Below, piece by piece: positions 34,701 to 45,897 of a DNA stretch of 64,000 bases (its first letter is position 1; each line of letters opens with the position of its first letter). The stretch comes from Marsupella aquatica (taxonomy: Eukaryota > Marchantiophyta). The position numbers and the translations under genes are program-made. The DNA is taken from positions 8,804,001 to 8,868,000 of the forward strand of contig OZ316892.1 of NCBI GenBank assembly GCA_973895155.1. Reading direction: 5' to 3'. The notes beneath the pieces are model-generated. The model was not told the origin of the DNA. It worked only from the letters and a program-made list of their open reading frames with translations, and did no database searches.

Positions 34701-34981
34701 CCTCTAGATCTGGAAGGAAAGTCAGATTGACAAATGACGAGGAGTTTCCCAAGATTTCCGTGGCTGATGAAGTTTCTATGCTCCAGCATGCAAGAGAGGA
34801 CGGTGCTGTGTATGTCATGGGGAGGGTGGACATTAGGGTCAGTAAGACCACCAAGTTTATTACGCGTATCATTGTGGGTAAGTTCTACAGATTTCTTAAT
34901 GCTAACTGCAGATCAGAGGTGTCAACTATGGATATTCCCTACGACAATTACCTAGAGATTGGCCTATTGTACGACATTTGA
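28764..34981 (+). CDS. HAK/KUP/KT-family potassium transporter
   Basis: This is an integral membrane K+ uptake carrier of the plasma membrane or tonoplast. Eight exons join in phase: 28764-29345, 30373-30595, 31218-31472, 31766-31816, 32265-32525, 32737-32789, 33244-33613 and 34089-34981. They total 2688 nt (895 aa). Residues 1-190 are a Ser/His/Pro-rich cytosolic extension. The first membrane span carries the family signature [15 protein letters not shown]. Others are [30 protein letters not shown], the [12 protein letters not shown] motif at the exon 5/6 junction, [15 protein letters not shown], and [26 protein letters not shown]. The C-terminus has [18 protein letters not shown], a large soluble tail, and ends [10 protein letters not shown]. 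All splice sites used are GT-AG. The transported ion and affinity class cannot be told from sequence. Confidence 0.95.
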
Positions 34982-36787
34982 AGTCAGTAAATCCTTGCAC
35001 TACAATGCGTAAGGTGGGTTGGCCCCACCACAACCAGATGGAACTGGACACACATCTTGGTTAGCTGTAGTCAGAAAGATTTTTGGATTAAAGTTGCATC
35101 GGGACACAAATACTTCTTAGGTCTTCCTAACTACACTTCCTTCATCGTTTCAGAGCCCCGTGCTGAGCATGATTGTGAATTGAAATAGTGGTGCTGTTAC
35201 AGGTACAGGTCTATTATATCCATCTGGTTACGGTGCACTTAATATGGATTTCTCCTCTAGTACGTGAAAAGCAATCTTCTAAAACATGTCTCATCTATAA
35301 ACCCTCTTTCTTGTGTAAGATTGTTTCACGCTTGAAGACAAATAGCTACCACTTCATTCATGACAGTTTTATATCAAAGGTTTGTTATTTTACTAGACTG
35401 TAGAATAGAAAGCGGTCATCACCATCCTCCTTTCAGAGTTCGTCGTCCAGTTTTGAAGTAGGTGAGGGGGACGACACTCACCTACTCGCGCCCTTCTCGC
35501 TGTGCCCTTCTCGCTGTGCCCGAAACCTGATCTGAGAGATTTCCTGAATCCTGTTCTGCGAGCAAGCCTTAGGCATATTCCAGAAAGCCGCATCCATGTA
35601 AAAGAAATCTGTAGTCAGGAGGGGTCGTTGCAATGCAAGGAAATAACAGGCATATTCCAGAAAGCCGCATGCATGTAAAAGTAGTCTAATCAGGAGGGGT
35701 CGTTGCAATGCAAGTAAATAACTGACAAGTCTGTACCCTCCATCCAATACCTTAGAAAACCTCTTTACTTTGATTTGGCATCATTTGGCATGATTTGACA
35801 GTCACTAACCACTGGAAAGTATTCATATAATATTGTTATGGACACTCCCATTTCGCGAGCTGACAATGTCTCAGCATATAGATCTTTATAAGCAACGGAT
35901 AGGAAAGATTCTTATACCCAATGCATATTCAGTTCTCCTGAATCGTCCCACCACTCGATTTTTCTTATACGATCCATGGCACAATAATATTCCACTGCAG
36001 GAACGAACCTGCTCGGCATGTCCCAAATTTACGATGGTGTAGTATATTCCTACATAGGCCTAGTGTCACGACGCTCGTCGATTTTGCCGCCTACCAAAAT
36101 TTAGACGTCGTTGCACGATAATTCTTACCCGTTAAGGCAAACGATCCACGACTCCTTCGAATTGCTGTCGCAGCTGGCCCCAATTCATTTCCTTTAACTG
36201 GCTTGCGAGGACATGTACATGTGTAAGACCCCGTGTGAAAGATTGCATCTTATTAGATGGGATCGTTGACACAAGTACGTCCTTAGATACTCATCCTCAC
36301 AGACATCAAGTACACGATTCACCTCGAGCAACAATCGTCTTTGCAAAATCAGGCACACTAGATTCCCACATAACATGAAAATGATACTCGGATTTACGGC
36401 TATGGCAAAACACGCTCCCATGACAAAATATCAAGGCCGGGGGTTTTTCCAGGCCAAACTCATTCCCAAAAAAAATGATATGCTCCCGACAACATCCTTC
36501 GCATTTGTTCGATCTAACTGGATCTTCGAGTATGTTGGGAACTGCACTATATCGGCCTAGTGTTATATATCAATCTGCCATGCTAGACCCTGAATTAAAG
36601 AACCACCATCTTGATCAATTCGGATGATCGAGTCGGTGTTCTCCTCAGACATCAATCAATCAGAAAGATGGCTATCAAAATATACCCAATTCTTACCATA
36701 CAGAACTCTAGTTACGAACATCGAAGCAAAGTACCAGAAGGCCCCACGGGCCCAAAACTCTGGCAGACAAAATGGAAGAACCGTTAT
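34982..36787. other. Intergenic region between HAK/KUP and NDPK1
   Basis: No gene is supported. A near-perfect duplication of a ~65-bp unit (GGCATATTCCAGAAAGCCGCAT.CATGTAAAAG...AGGAGGGGTCGTTGCAATGCAAG) occupies about 35572-35712. Two convergent genes end here, so both 3' untranslated regions and polyadenylation sites should lie in this interval. Confidence 0.45.
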
Positions 36788-38184
36788 CTACTCGTAAAGC
36801 CATTTCTCGGTGTCCTTCTTGTAAGAGAAGAGCTCCTCTGGCTTGAACCAAAGCTTGATCTCGGCCGCAGCTGTCTCTGGTCCATCGCTGCCGTGGACAA
36901 TGTTCCTGAAATCAGCCCCCCAAAGTAATCCGTCAGACGACGACGACACTATCACTTCTACTTCGTGAGCTGGAAACCTAAACACAAACCTCCACTTACA
37001 GCTTGTTAAGCTCACGAGAATCGTCCTCTATTTCAGATGACAACCGCAATTACTTATATTTCACAATATTACGCTCAGAAAGAGTCAAGGGAGGAGACAT
37101 CACTACTTTAGCCTTCTCAGCCGGTACTGTGGGAACTGCGTTACTAAGGGATTAGAAACGCGGTCAAGGACATTGATTGCTTTTGCATTCACATATACAG
37201 CGGAGGAGTAGTCAGGCGTCCGTCCAATCAAGCTCTCACCTTCCGGTTTGGATGGCATAGTCTCCTCGGATGGTACCGGGCTCAGATAATAGAGGGTTAG
37301 TAACACCGATAATCTTCCTTCCGTACTTGATTACACCCTCACCTTCCCAAACCTGCACAATCAGCCAATAACTAAGACATTGCTGGAACAGAGGATTCTC
37401 AGGAGCCATACACCAGTCGGGAAGCCTAAGAGCAGAAGAGATTATAAAAATGAAACAGAGTCCAACCAAAGACAGGACGAACCTCTCCCCCCAACCTGTA
37501 CAAATCACACGAGATAATTCACAGTGCAAACTAATCTATAAACAGAGCTCGACCTGCAGAAGGGATATAAAAGTAAAACAGCGTCCGATAGAAACACTCT
37601 ACGACAGACCTCCCCCCTCCCCCCTCCCCCTAACCTCTACAATTCACACAAGATATATCATTCACAGTGCAAACTTTTCTTCAAATTGAGAGCTCGCCCT
37701 CGCTGCCAATCCTCCTCTTACAAATCACCAAATCCTACTGTGCAGCTACGGCCAGCCTCAAACAATCGGGGACAGTAGTATGGTGCTGGAAAGAAACCAT
37801 TTTGGCGGGTTCCACTCACCATCGCAAAGACTGGGCCAGAGCTGAGAAAGTCAGTCAGGCCATTGAAGAAAGGCTTCGCTTTAAGGTCATCGTAGTGCTT
37901 GGCGGCAAACTCCTTGGTGGGATGCACCATCTTGGCACCTACCAGCTTGAACCCCTTCCTCTCATATCGAGAGATGATGTCCGCAATCTGTGCAGATCGA
38001 GCGTAAGTACAGAATGAGTCACTCCGACGACGTCCGCCCAAATCGGTAAGTAAGACAACAGAAACTACCAGGAGAGACACTTAACTACGAATGGATGAGC
38101 GAACAAAGAAGGTAGCACGGAGAAGTACAGTACCAGGCCTCTCTGGATGCCGTCGGGCTTGATGGCGATGAAAGTACGCTCCAT
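36788..38184 (-). CDS. Nucleoside diphosphate kinase, short (probably cytosolic) isoform
   Basis: NDPK transfers the gamma-phosphate from ATP to NDPs through a phospho-histidine. Four exons on the minus strand (38184-38134, 37987-37820, 37352-37240, 36905-36788) join in phase into 149 aa, the normal length of the minimal enzyme. The sequence starts [17 protein letters not shown]. It then has the Kpn-loop region, [34 protein letters not shown], and the active-site stretch [12 protein letters not shown] with the catalytic His, and ends WLYE. The ATG at 38184 follows a good acceptor (TCTCCACAG), so an untranslated first exon is likely. A further in-frame ATG at 38214 would add ten residues if that intron is not used. 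The core shares all intron positions with the second NDPK gene at 54.6-57.9 kb. Confidence 0.93.
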
Positions 38185-39245
38185 CTGTGGAGACGAAATG
38201 GTGAGCTTTTCCATTGTTCAGGTCGTGCAAAGAGATCACTGCGACAAAGTTCAGTCTCTCCCCGTGACTCTTCCGTCCAAATGAGGCAGGGATATGATAA
38301 AAATACACTCAACCCTTTGCATAATATTGTAAACAGTCTAATGTCTAATGCTATGCGACTTTATCTCTTCACGTGATAGATCGAATGTAATAGTGAAAAA
38401 ATAACATTCAGGAAGAGACTCTAAATGAGATTCAATGGTTAATATTCATCACTTCGAAATGTAGATCAAACCCGGCCATTGTGACATCCTTCTCGTACTG
38501 TAAGGGTCTATCACAAAACTCGACTCAGACGAAGGAAATAGGATGACTTGTGACAGATCTCTAAGGATAACCGTTCATAAACGCCATTGATAAAAGAGAC
38601 GCTAAACATGAGGCCAAAAGACTCGCAAGAGACAACAGGGCGATCGGCAAAGAGGGCAGAGGAAAAGCGGAAAGTCCAGGATCCGTCTCTCGAAAGATAA
38701 CAACATCTCCACAAGAGAGACATCATGAACCCTAAACGAGAAATGTAAGGCGGGCTGATGTGTACTCAAAACAAGCATTGCAAGAATCATCCCTCACATC
38801 TCCAAATAGAAGCCATTCTCTTGACTCAGGAGAGATCACGAACCGTACATGTAAAAAATCGGCCGTCGAACAATCCAAACAAGAATGGAGTGCCAAATCC
38901 TCTACAGTTAGAACTCGGACTCTAAAGAGCTCACAGCGACGCGTGAACGAGGCCGCGGTCCAGTCCACGCAGCCACTGAACCATATCCGTAATAAGAAGC
39001 ACGTCACGAGAGCCAGCAGACCCCGGAGAAAAGCACAACAGCACGATCAATGGAGAGAAGTTCCACACACCTTCTTGTTGTTGTTGTTTTCGTTGTACGA
39101 AGCGCTAAAAATCGGTAGTCGGCGCAGAGATGCAACAATTTCGATGACGGCGAAGAGCAGGAGACCAGCACACGACGTTGAGCACTGATGAGGATTGTAA
39201 ACCGGGTGAGTTTTTCCGCCTTTGTGCAGTGTGATATATAGTGAG
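38185..39245 (-). promoter_or_regulatory. Putative 5' untranslated exon, leader intron and TATA box of the short NDPK gene
   Basis: On the minus strand, CACTATATATCAC (about 39231-39243) resembles a TATA box. About 30 bases downstream begins a pyrimidine-rich leader that ends ACAACAACAACAAGAAG followed by GTGTGTGG near 39070, a plausible donor. Joining it to the acceptor before 38184 gives a leader intron of about 0.9 kb. No coding frame is conserved in this leader. All of this is inference from signals. Confidence 0.42.
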
Positions 39246-39424
39246 TGCGCGGAGCGATGGTCGACGAGAAAAGAGGCTTTTAACGACAGGGCTGTCGAGG
39301 AGAAAAGCGATTTGGCAAATCCCAAAGAGACGGAACGACAGGTCACCAAGAAGTGTTGCTTTACACTACTACAACAAAAGAAAAGAGGGAGCGGGTAAGA
39401 TACGGGAGATGCAGCAAAGCGGGA

Positions 39425-41090
39425 GAGAAAGTTAGCGGCCCCGCTACTTTGTCCACGCATTAAGTTAGCGGCCCCGCTACTTTGTGCACGCATTAAGTTA
39501 GCGGCTCCGCTACTTTGGGCTCTGCGGTTGCGGTTGGTCAAATAGAACGTGGATAACATAGTAGCCAATAATAGGACTTCTCAAATATTATTGGAAAGAA
39601 AAAAAAAATCATCTCACAGGTCTCCTGCAATGCACTCAGGCGGCTCGCCGAGACTGGGTATAGCCGGGCAGTGATATTTTTTGGCTCTTAGATTTGAGAG
39701 GGGTCATCGCAGTGTGTGAAAATTGAAAGGTGAGTCAATGAACATACTAAAAGTGGGTCCTCCGTCCTAGCGGTCGGCCCTCAGTTTCAGTCATGACTCC
39801 CAGGTGTGACTGGTCGGGCCTCACATTCGATGCCCAACTAGTCGTTCCCGCTGCCCAGGGTCATAACACTCTCAAACAAGGTCACGTACAAAAATTCATT
39901 GTATTTGAGATGCCCTAATATAGAGCGGCAAACACTTTTACTTAGCGGCTCAGCAAGTTCGGACTATGCTGCTGTTGTTGTTGTCTGTCCAATAGAGAGT
40001 GTACAACCTAGCCAAAATAGAGCAGCTACCCATTATGTTGACGACGTGGTTGTTTGGGCTCTTTTGCTGATGTTGGACTCTATTGCTCCTGTTGTTGTCT
40101 GTCCAACATAACGTGGACAACCTAGCAAATATAGAGTGGATAGTTCCACATTAAGTTAGTTGCTTGGCTAGTTTGGACTTTGTTGTTGTTGTTGTATGCC
40201 AAACAGAACATGGGCAACCTAGCCAAGATAGAGCGGCTACGCATTATGTTAGCAACTTGGCTAGTTAATTTAAACTCTGCTGTTGTTGTTGGTTGTTGAA
40301 CAAAACTTGGACAACCTGGCCAATGTAGAGCAACTACAAAACCCGGGGGGTCACTATATGGAGGGCCATGCATCATGTGCAAAGGTTTCAATTGGGTCAT
40401 TTGTGACCACCTGGAGGGGGTCACTATATGGAGGGTCATGCATCATGTGCAAAGGTTTCAATTGGGTCATTTGTGACCACCCAGGGGGGGGTCACTATAT
40501 GGAGGGTCATGCATCATGTGCAAAGGTTTCAATTGGGTCATTTGTGACCACCCTAAGTCACTTTATGTAAAGATGTGTAGTGTCAATCACATGATACACA
40601 TGTATTTTGTAATTAAACAACCTTTTATTTCCATTGGGCAACTTAATAAGTCTTGTGCCAAAACCACTTAAATGGCCCTATACTTTGTCACACATGATAT
40701 GCCAGTTCTGTGGAAGTGACCCCTTGAGCTGCTAAAAATTGTGGCCAAGGCACTACATTAGCAGCTTGGCTGGTCTAGACTCCTATATTGCTATTAAGAA
40801 TGTGGACAGCTGGTCTGGACTCCTTTGTTGCTATTAAGAATGTGGACAGATTGGCCAATATAGGCTAATACAGATCATAACTGGCAATCCATTAAGTTAG
40901 AGGGCTTGGCTAGTTTGACCCTACTGCTACCATTGTGGTCTATTGAAAAGGATGTGGACAACCTAGTCAATGTAGAGCAACTACTAAAGATTGCGGCCAA
41001 TCCATTATATTTGCAGTTCAACTAGTTTGGACATTACTACTGTTGTTGTATGTTGAGCAGAACAAGGACAACCTTGCCAGTGTTTGTCAT
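39425..41090. repeat. Degenerate satellite-like repeat region (~105-bp units)
   Basis: Copies of a unit with consensus pieces GTTAGCGGCTTGGCTAGTTT, GGACTCTGTTGTTGTTGTT and GTGGACAACCTAGCCAATAT, then AGAGCGGCTACGCATTA, recur at about 39500, 39930, 40030, 40150, 40240, 40750, 40890 and 41020, with varying decay. At the left edge a 33-bp subunit (AGTTAGCGGCCCCGCTACTT...) is tandemly repeated three times (about 39431-39520). The array is interrupted by unrelated sequence and by the 70-bp array at 40350-40555. No coding potential is evident. Confidence 0.7.
40348..40556 (+). repeat. Three tandem copies of a 70-bp repeat
   Basis: The phrase TCACTATATGGAGGG begins at 40351, 40421 and 40492. Each copy continues through CATGCATCATGTGCAAAGG and ends GTGACCACC. 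The copies are nearly identical, so the amplification is recent. Confidence 0.9.
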
Positions 41091-44000
41091 TTGTCCATTT
41101 ACAAAACGAGCATTGGGTAAAAAAATGTAAACATGTAAAAAAAAATTGCACCGTTCAATTGAAAAAATGAGCCCTTCCTGAACCCTGTGCCTGCCCTCCC
41201 TTGCGTGCATGCCTGGCGCAGGGCTGAACTTGGCTGCCGTCCCTTGTCCTGCCTTAGTCGTCATAGGGCATGGGGCCAGGTAATTAAAGCTCTTGAGAGA
41301 TGCTCTGCATATTCTGTCCTTGCCAAGTGTAGCATGCATTTGCCCCCTCACCCCCAAGCTCACACTTTGTACAAGAGTGTCTTTAAAGTGTACATTCAAA
41401 AAGAATTGGATTTTTGCCTTGAGACAGTTGCTCACGATTCAGTGTTTGCTGTTTCCTCTCTCTGTTCTTTAAGGCTGAGTTAGCCCTCATATTTGCGGTT
41501 TAGATTTGTTATAGTGTGGGTGACATGTTGTTACGTTCCACTTTAGTTCCTGGTTTTATCCTTCTCCTCGGGAGTTAGCCCTCGTCTGATCTTCGGGTGA
41601 TTGTTTGGTCCTTGATATTTTTCTGATCTGACCTTTTTACTCCATGTTTTATTGGATTTTACTTTTCTCATGAATAAAGAGTTCCTTTCAAGATTAAAAC
41701 AAAATCAATTTGTTTCATTTGGGGCAGCTCTGGGCAGCTTGGGTAAACATTTCAAATAAGAGAGTGTTTGAGTGGACCTGAGGGTGCGATAAAGATACAC
41801 TTTATGAAAGGCTAGGAGGAACTCACGGTTTTTCCAGATTTTGTTGGACGATAGTATACTTTTGGCAGGATAGGGTATTATAGATTTTGATGATCTCTTT
41901 TAAGCAACAACTTTTTTTGTTCACAATATCTTTAATTTACACAATGACTGTACCTATTCCGTAAAGATATCTTCATATTTTGTGCAACAATATCTTTGCA
42001 TAAAGGTCTCATAATTTTCATAACATGTTTTGCACATGGACATTTTTTTATTGTGGGTGGGGGGAGAGGCAGCCTAAGAGAAAGGGTGAGAGGAGGCCAT
42101 GAGGGGGAGGGGGCATGCCTCGGTTGCCATCACCTAGTTATCTTACTTTCTCCATCTATCATCACTTTTGCAACAACATCTTTTTGATAATCATGGACAC
42201 CTTCTATGCAACATCTTATCTGCAAGGCATAGGTATTGAACACGATCACAACAACTGTATGGTCGGGATCACACATAACATGTGTCAACAACTGCATTGC
42301 AAAGCCTATATTTTCTTGCCTCACCTTGACATATTTTTCTCTCCTCAACACCTTTTCCTTACTTTGATGTTTTTTTCTCATCTCGCCTTCTTTTTCTCAC
42401 CTTAAAATCTTTATCTCACCACGACATTTTTTTCACCCTGGACATTTTTTCTTTCCTCAACATCTTTACCTCACCTCAACTTACATCGTTTTCTCATCTT
42501 GACATCTTTTCTCTCCTTGATATCTTTCCTCATCTTGACATCTTTTTCTCACCTTGATATCTTTTCTCACCTTGACTTATTTTCCTCTCCTTGACATCAT
42601 TTTCACTCCTTGAGATCTTTTCTCACCTCGACATATTTTCCTCACCTTGACATCTTTTCTCACCTTGAGATCCTATCTTTTTCTCACCTCAACTCATTTT
42701 TCTCACCTCAACATCTTTTGTGCAATGCACAGGCATTGGGCTAGTATGATTATGATTCTACAAATTGGGTAGTCATATAGTAAACAAGTACCCATTTCCA
42801 CTTCAACAATTGGGCACAACTATTCTGGCATTTTCTCAGGGATTGAATGGCAAGAACCCCACTAATTTGAAAAATTACAACACCTTCATGGCACAAACCT
42901 TCATTGTCTTGCCATGCACAAAGAGAAGTTGTCACAAATGTTCAATTTGCATAGAAAATTACATGTTGTCAAGGATAATCATATACATGACAACAAGATA
43001 TTCAATTTCCTTCAAGTTGTCTGAATGGACAGTATGAGATTGGGGCATTCCGTAGAAACTAAGCACCTTGCAACATGTCCTCTAAGCTTTTCCTTGGAGA
43101 TGCTGCATTGGGGTGTCTCAAAGTTCCAAAGTAGACAACTGTTATGGGTTACACGACACATCCTCATTGTAGCAAGGTGATAAAGAGATAAATGACTATT
43201 TACTCCTTAACAACTCGATTTCGTTCCGGTTAGGAGTGGATAAGATCGAAAAGACCTAATTAACACGATTTGAGAAGTTTACACCAACATTCTTAGGTTG
43301 GAGAGATTTCTAATGATCTCCTTAACATAAGTGTTTAATCACAAACTCAAGTGGGTAATCCTTAGGATTCACAGTGCAATAATAAAGACTAGAATTAACA
43401 AAGATTGAAACTAGAGAGAGAGTAGATAGGAGTTTTCAAAGTGCAAGGGAATTGAATTTCTGACCATCACCACTCCTTCAATAAGGATTATGGCCTAATT
43501 TAAGATTCAGAAATCAACATTTTCTATGCTTTTTGATTTCTCGTAGCAACTCTTCTCAATCTCTTGAATTTAGAAGACAACAATGTAAATCAACCCGGGA
43601 CACTTTTCTGGTTTTGCTTAAGACGGTACTAGGATACTCGAATTGGTTTACTTCTCCTACAATCCTTAAGATTGTTTGTTTGAGTTTTGTATAAATGTCA
43701 ATTTCCTCTTTGGTGAATCTTCCAAATGTATTGATCACAAATCTCATTGATCTTTCAATATCATTAAGGCACACTCTAGCATACATTGAACATTTCACAA
43801 CAACTCAAGGGTTGCTAAAACTTCTTCCTTTTACTCAACCATGGTAAAGAGAAGGGAAGAAAGACATAGATTTCTCCAAAATCAAAATGGGGAAATCAAA
43901 TGCATCTCTCTCCTCCGGGTTGACTTTGGGTTCTCCTCCTTTTGTACTAAAAGTGGAGATTATGAAAAGACATGCCTTTTCAAAACCCAAGTCTAAAGAA

Positions 44001-44154
44001 GTATGTAATTAAAAGTAAACTATCCTAGTCAAAAATAGAGTAGAGACTACAATGGATCTATCAACAAAATGCTGGAGTCTACTTACTCATATACTAGTCT
44101 ACATAGCCATTTCTAGGTCTAAACTAATGTGGCTCTAACTCTCTAAATATAGTT
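41091..44154. other. Gene-free stretch with a CTCACCTTGACATC low-complexity array
   Basis: No gene is supported. Between about 42310 and 42725 the motif TCACCTTGACATCTTTTTC, with small variations, repeats about 20 times at 15-30 base spacing. The rest is AT-rich. 43200-44150 has short open segments only. The last ~150 bases could be the 3' side of the coiled-coil ORF transcript. Confidence 0.5.
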
Positions 44155-45897
44155 CTATTCAAGTCCTATCTTCTGGGAAGGATTCTCCTCAGGGTTGGCC
44201 ATAGCAAGGGGTTCTGGCCGAAGGTAAACTCCCTGCTGGCCAGTGGTAAAAGGAATGGACGGGTCAATATCCATGTTCTCCTGATGGGCACTTGGGTCAT
44301 GAGAATAGGTGTAAGAATGAGAGTGGAAGTGTGTACTGGGAGTGGGGAAACCAGGAGGGTTGAGGGGTGATGAGGGGCCAGTGGAATAGACTCCTTCATG
44401 AGGACTAGGAGAGAAAGATCTGGTAGTAAAGGGAGGAATCTCAGTATTAGCTAATAGCTCCTCAGTAGTCAAGTCACTCATCTCCCTTAAGGCTTCACAG
44501 GTCTTTGAGAGGCCTGTAAGTGCATCATCCACCTTGGTACTCACATCTACCACTAAATGGTTAATCTTGGAGAAAAGGATGGGTGTGGTGTTCTTGGCCA
44601 AATACTCATCATAAATTTGGGCCTTAAGAAGATCCAGAGAAGCTATCTTAGTCAAAGGCTCAATCAGATCCAAAGATTGAGTGATACTGAGTTGGAGAGT
44701 ATGCTCAAGCTCATTCTTCTTCTTACTCCTTTCCAACTGCTGTTTGAGTTCAGATACCTTCTTCTTGAGGAACTCATTCTCCTTCTCCAACTTCTTCTTA
44801 TCTGTGGCATCACTCATGGTGGAGATCTTCTCAAGAATCTGCCCTGGTTTCACTTCTAGCTTCTGCGAAATGTCGGTGACGACCTTCTCCATCACAGTGG
44901 TCTTCCTCTTCACCTTCTGGAACGTGGCTGAGATGATCTGGAAATCAGCTAGGGTGTCTTGGGAGGCATGGCTGGGTGCATCCAGAAATTCAGCTGGGTC
45001 GACGAAGGCCGGGTCGGAAAAGTCCGGGTCGAGGTTCCGGGCAGCAGACCGGGTCTTTCGAGGATTTGTCTCTGCTGGCTCCTCATCCTCACTGTCATCA
45101 GAGGTGGCCTGGGTGATATCTGGATCTGTCTCTCCATACTTGATAAAGTTGTACTTGGCCAATAGTAATTTCTTCTCCTCTCTGAACAAAACTCCTTCAA
45201 AGCTATATAGATGTCCCAGGTAGCAGGAGAGGGGAGTAGGACTCTTGTTGGATAGGTTCTGTACCAACTTCCTTATCAAATCAAAGATAAGCTTAGCCCA
45301 GTTGACTTTTCTTTCTCCCTTGTAAGCAGCAACAATGGTAGAGCCAACTCCAACAGTAACTCTTCTTGGCTTCTCAGGGTATAGCAGGGGTAGCAAAAAA
45401 TTGAAGACTCGTCTCAGATCAGGATCCAAACACTTAGAAACATTGAACCCGTCCTTACTGTTGATGGCTCCTTTGAAGTAAGGAAGGATTAGATTGACAG
45501 CTCTTCCCACTGGACCTTCTCCTTCATCTTCCAATACAAAAGCTCCTGCAATCATCATCTGAGTCCATCGCTCAGGTCGGCCTCTGGAGGTATCCTTAAA
45601 CTCAGCCGGACACTCCTTGGATCGGATCTCTCTGATCATATCTTCGCTCTGATAACTCCAGGGTAGCTCCATCAGAGACTCACAGCCCATCCTGAGCAAA
45701 GACTCCCTCAATTTGACCTTCTCAGCTTCACTGTCCGGAATAGCTGGCCTCAGAATTTTCATGGCAATAGGGACCTCCTTTCTCTTCGATCGTCTCACAG
45801 GGGCTTTAACTGGAGTAGGTGCAGGTGATGTTGAGGTTGAATGCCCCTTAGAGACGTTAGAAGTGGACATTCCGGCTGGATCCGTCCCTTGCTCCAT
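44155..45897 (-). CDS. Intronless coiled-coil protein of unknown function, probably mobile-element related
   Basis: I do not recognise the family. The frame runs from the first ATG at 45897 (580 aa). The reading remains open upstream to at least 46010, so the true start may lie further right. Residues ~1-45 are Ser/Thr/Pro-rich, followed by a basic RRSKRKE cluster. A folded-looking middle (WTQMMIAGAFVLEDEGEGPVG; LRRVFNFLLPLLYPEKPRR; KVNWAKLIFDLIRKLVQNL; CYLGHLYSFEGVLF) recalls the globular part of plant transposon-associated proteins. An acidic linker, a coiled coil (KKLEKENEFLKKKVSELKQQ, residues ~395-430), a helical segment and a His/Ser/Pro-rich tail follow. The absence of introns, unlike every neighbouring gene, and the repeat-rich setting suggest a transposon-encoded or Gag-like protein. 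The frame is intact. Confidence 0.6.
   Translation of the reverse strand: MEQGTDPAGMSTSNVSKGHSTSTSPAPTPVKAPVRRSKRKEVPIAMKILRPAIPDSEAEKVKLRESLLRMGCESLMELPWSYQSEDMIREIRSKECPAEFKDTSRGRPERWTQMMIAGAFVLEDEGEGPVGRAVNLILPYFKGAINSKDGFNVSKCLDPDLRRVFNFLLPLLYPEKPRRVTVGVGSTIVAAYKGERKVNWAKLIFDLIRKLVQNLSNKSPTPLSCYLGHLYSFEGVLFREEKKLLLAKYNFIKYGETDPDITQATSDDSEDEEPAETNPRKTRSAARNLDPDFSDPAFVDPAEFLDAPSHASQDTLADFQIISATFQKVKRKTTVMEKVVTDISQKLEVKPGQILEKISTMSDATDKKKLEKENEFLKKKVSELKQQLERSKKKNELEHTLQLSITQSLDLIEPLTKIASLDLLKAQIYDEYLAKNTTPILFSKINHLVVDVSTKVDDALTGLSKTCEALREMSDLTTEELLANTEIPPFTTRSFSPSPHEGVYSTGPSSPLNPPGFPTPSTHFHSHSYTYSHDPSAHQENMDIDPSIPFTTGQQGVYLRPEPLAMANPEENPSQKIGLE

Noticed and set aside
38184-38214. Upstream in-frame ATG of the short NDPK (ten extra residues)
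   Set aside because: The exon boundary is conserved with the NDPK3-type copy, and a good acceptor precedes the ATG at 38184. The longer start requires the intron to be retained.
39047-39568. Minus-strand ORF with repeated QSSGAANLMR
   Set aside because: The repeats are the translated 33-bp DNA repeat, and the frame overlaps the presumed NDPK leader and TATA box.
40348-40556. CRISPR-like array
   Set aside because: The copies are contiguous tandem repeats without unique spacers, and the DNA is eukaryotic nuclear sequence.
44681-45223. Plus-strand 180-codon ORF
   Set aside because: It is antisense to the coiled-coil ORF. Its Ser/Phe-rich composition is what the complement of Lys/Glu-rich coding sequence gives.
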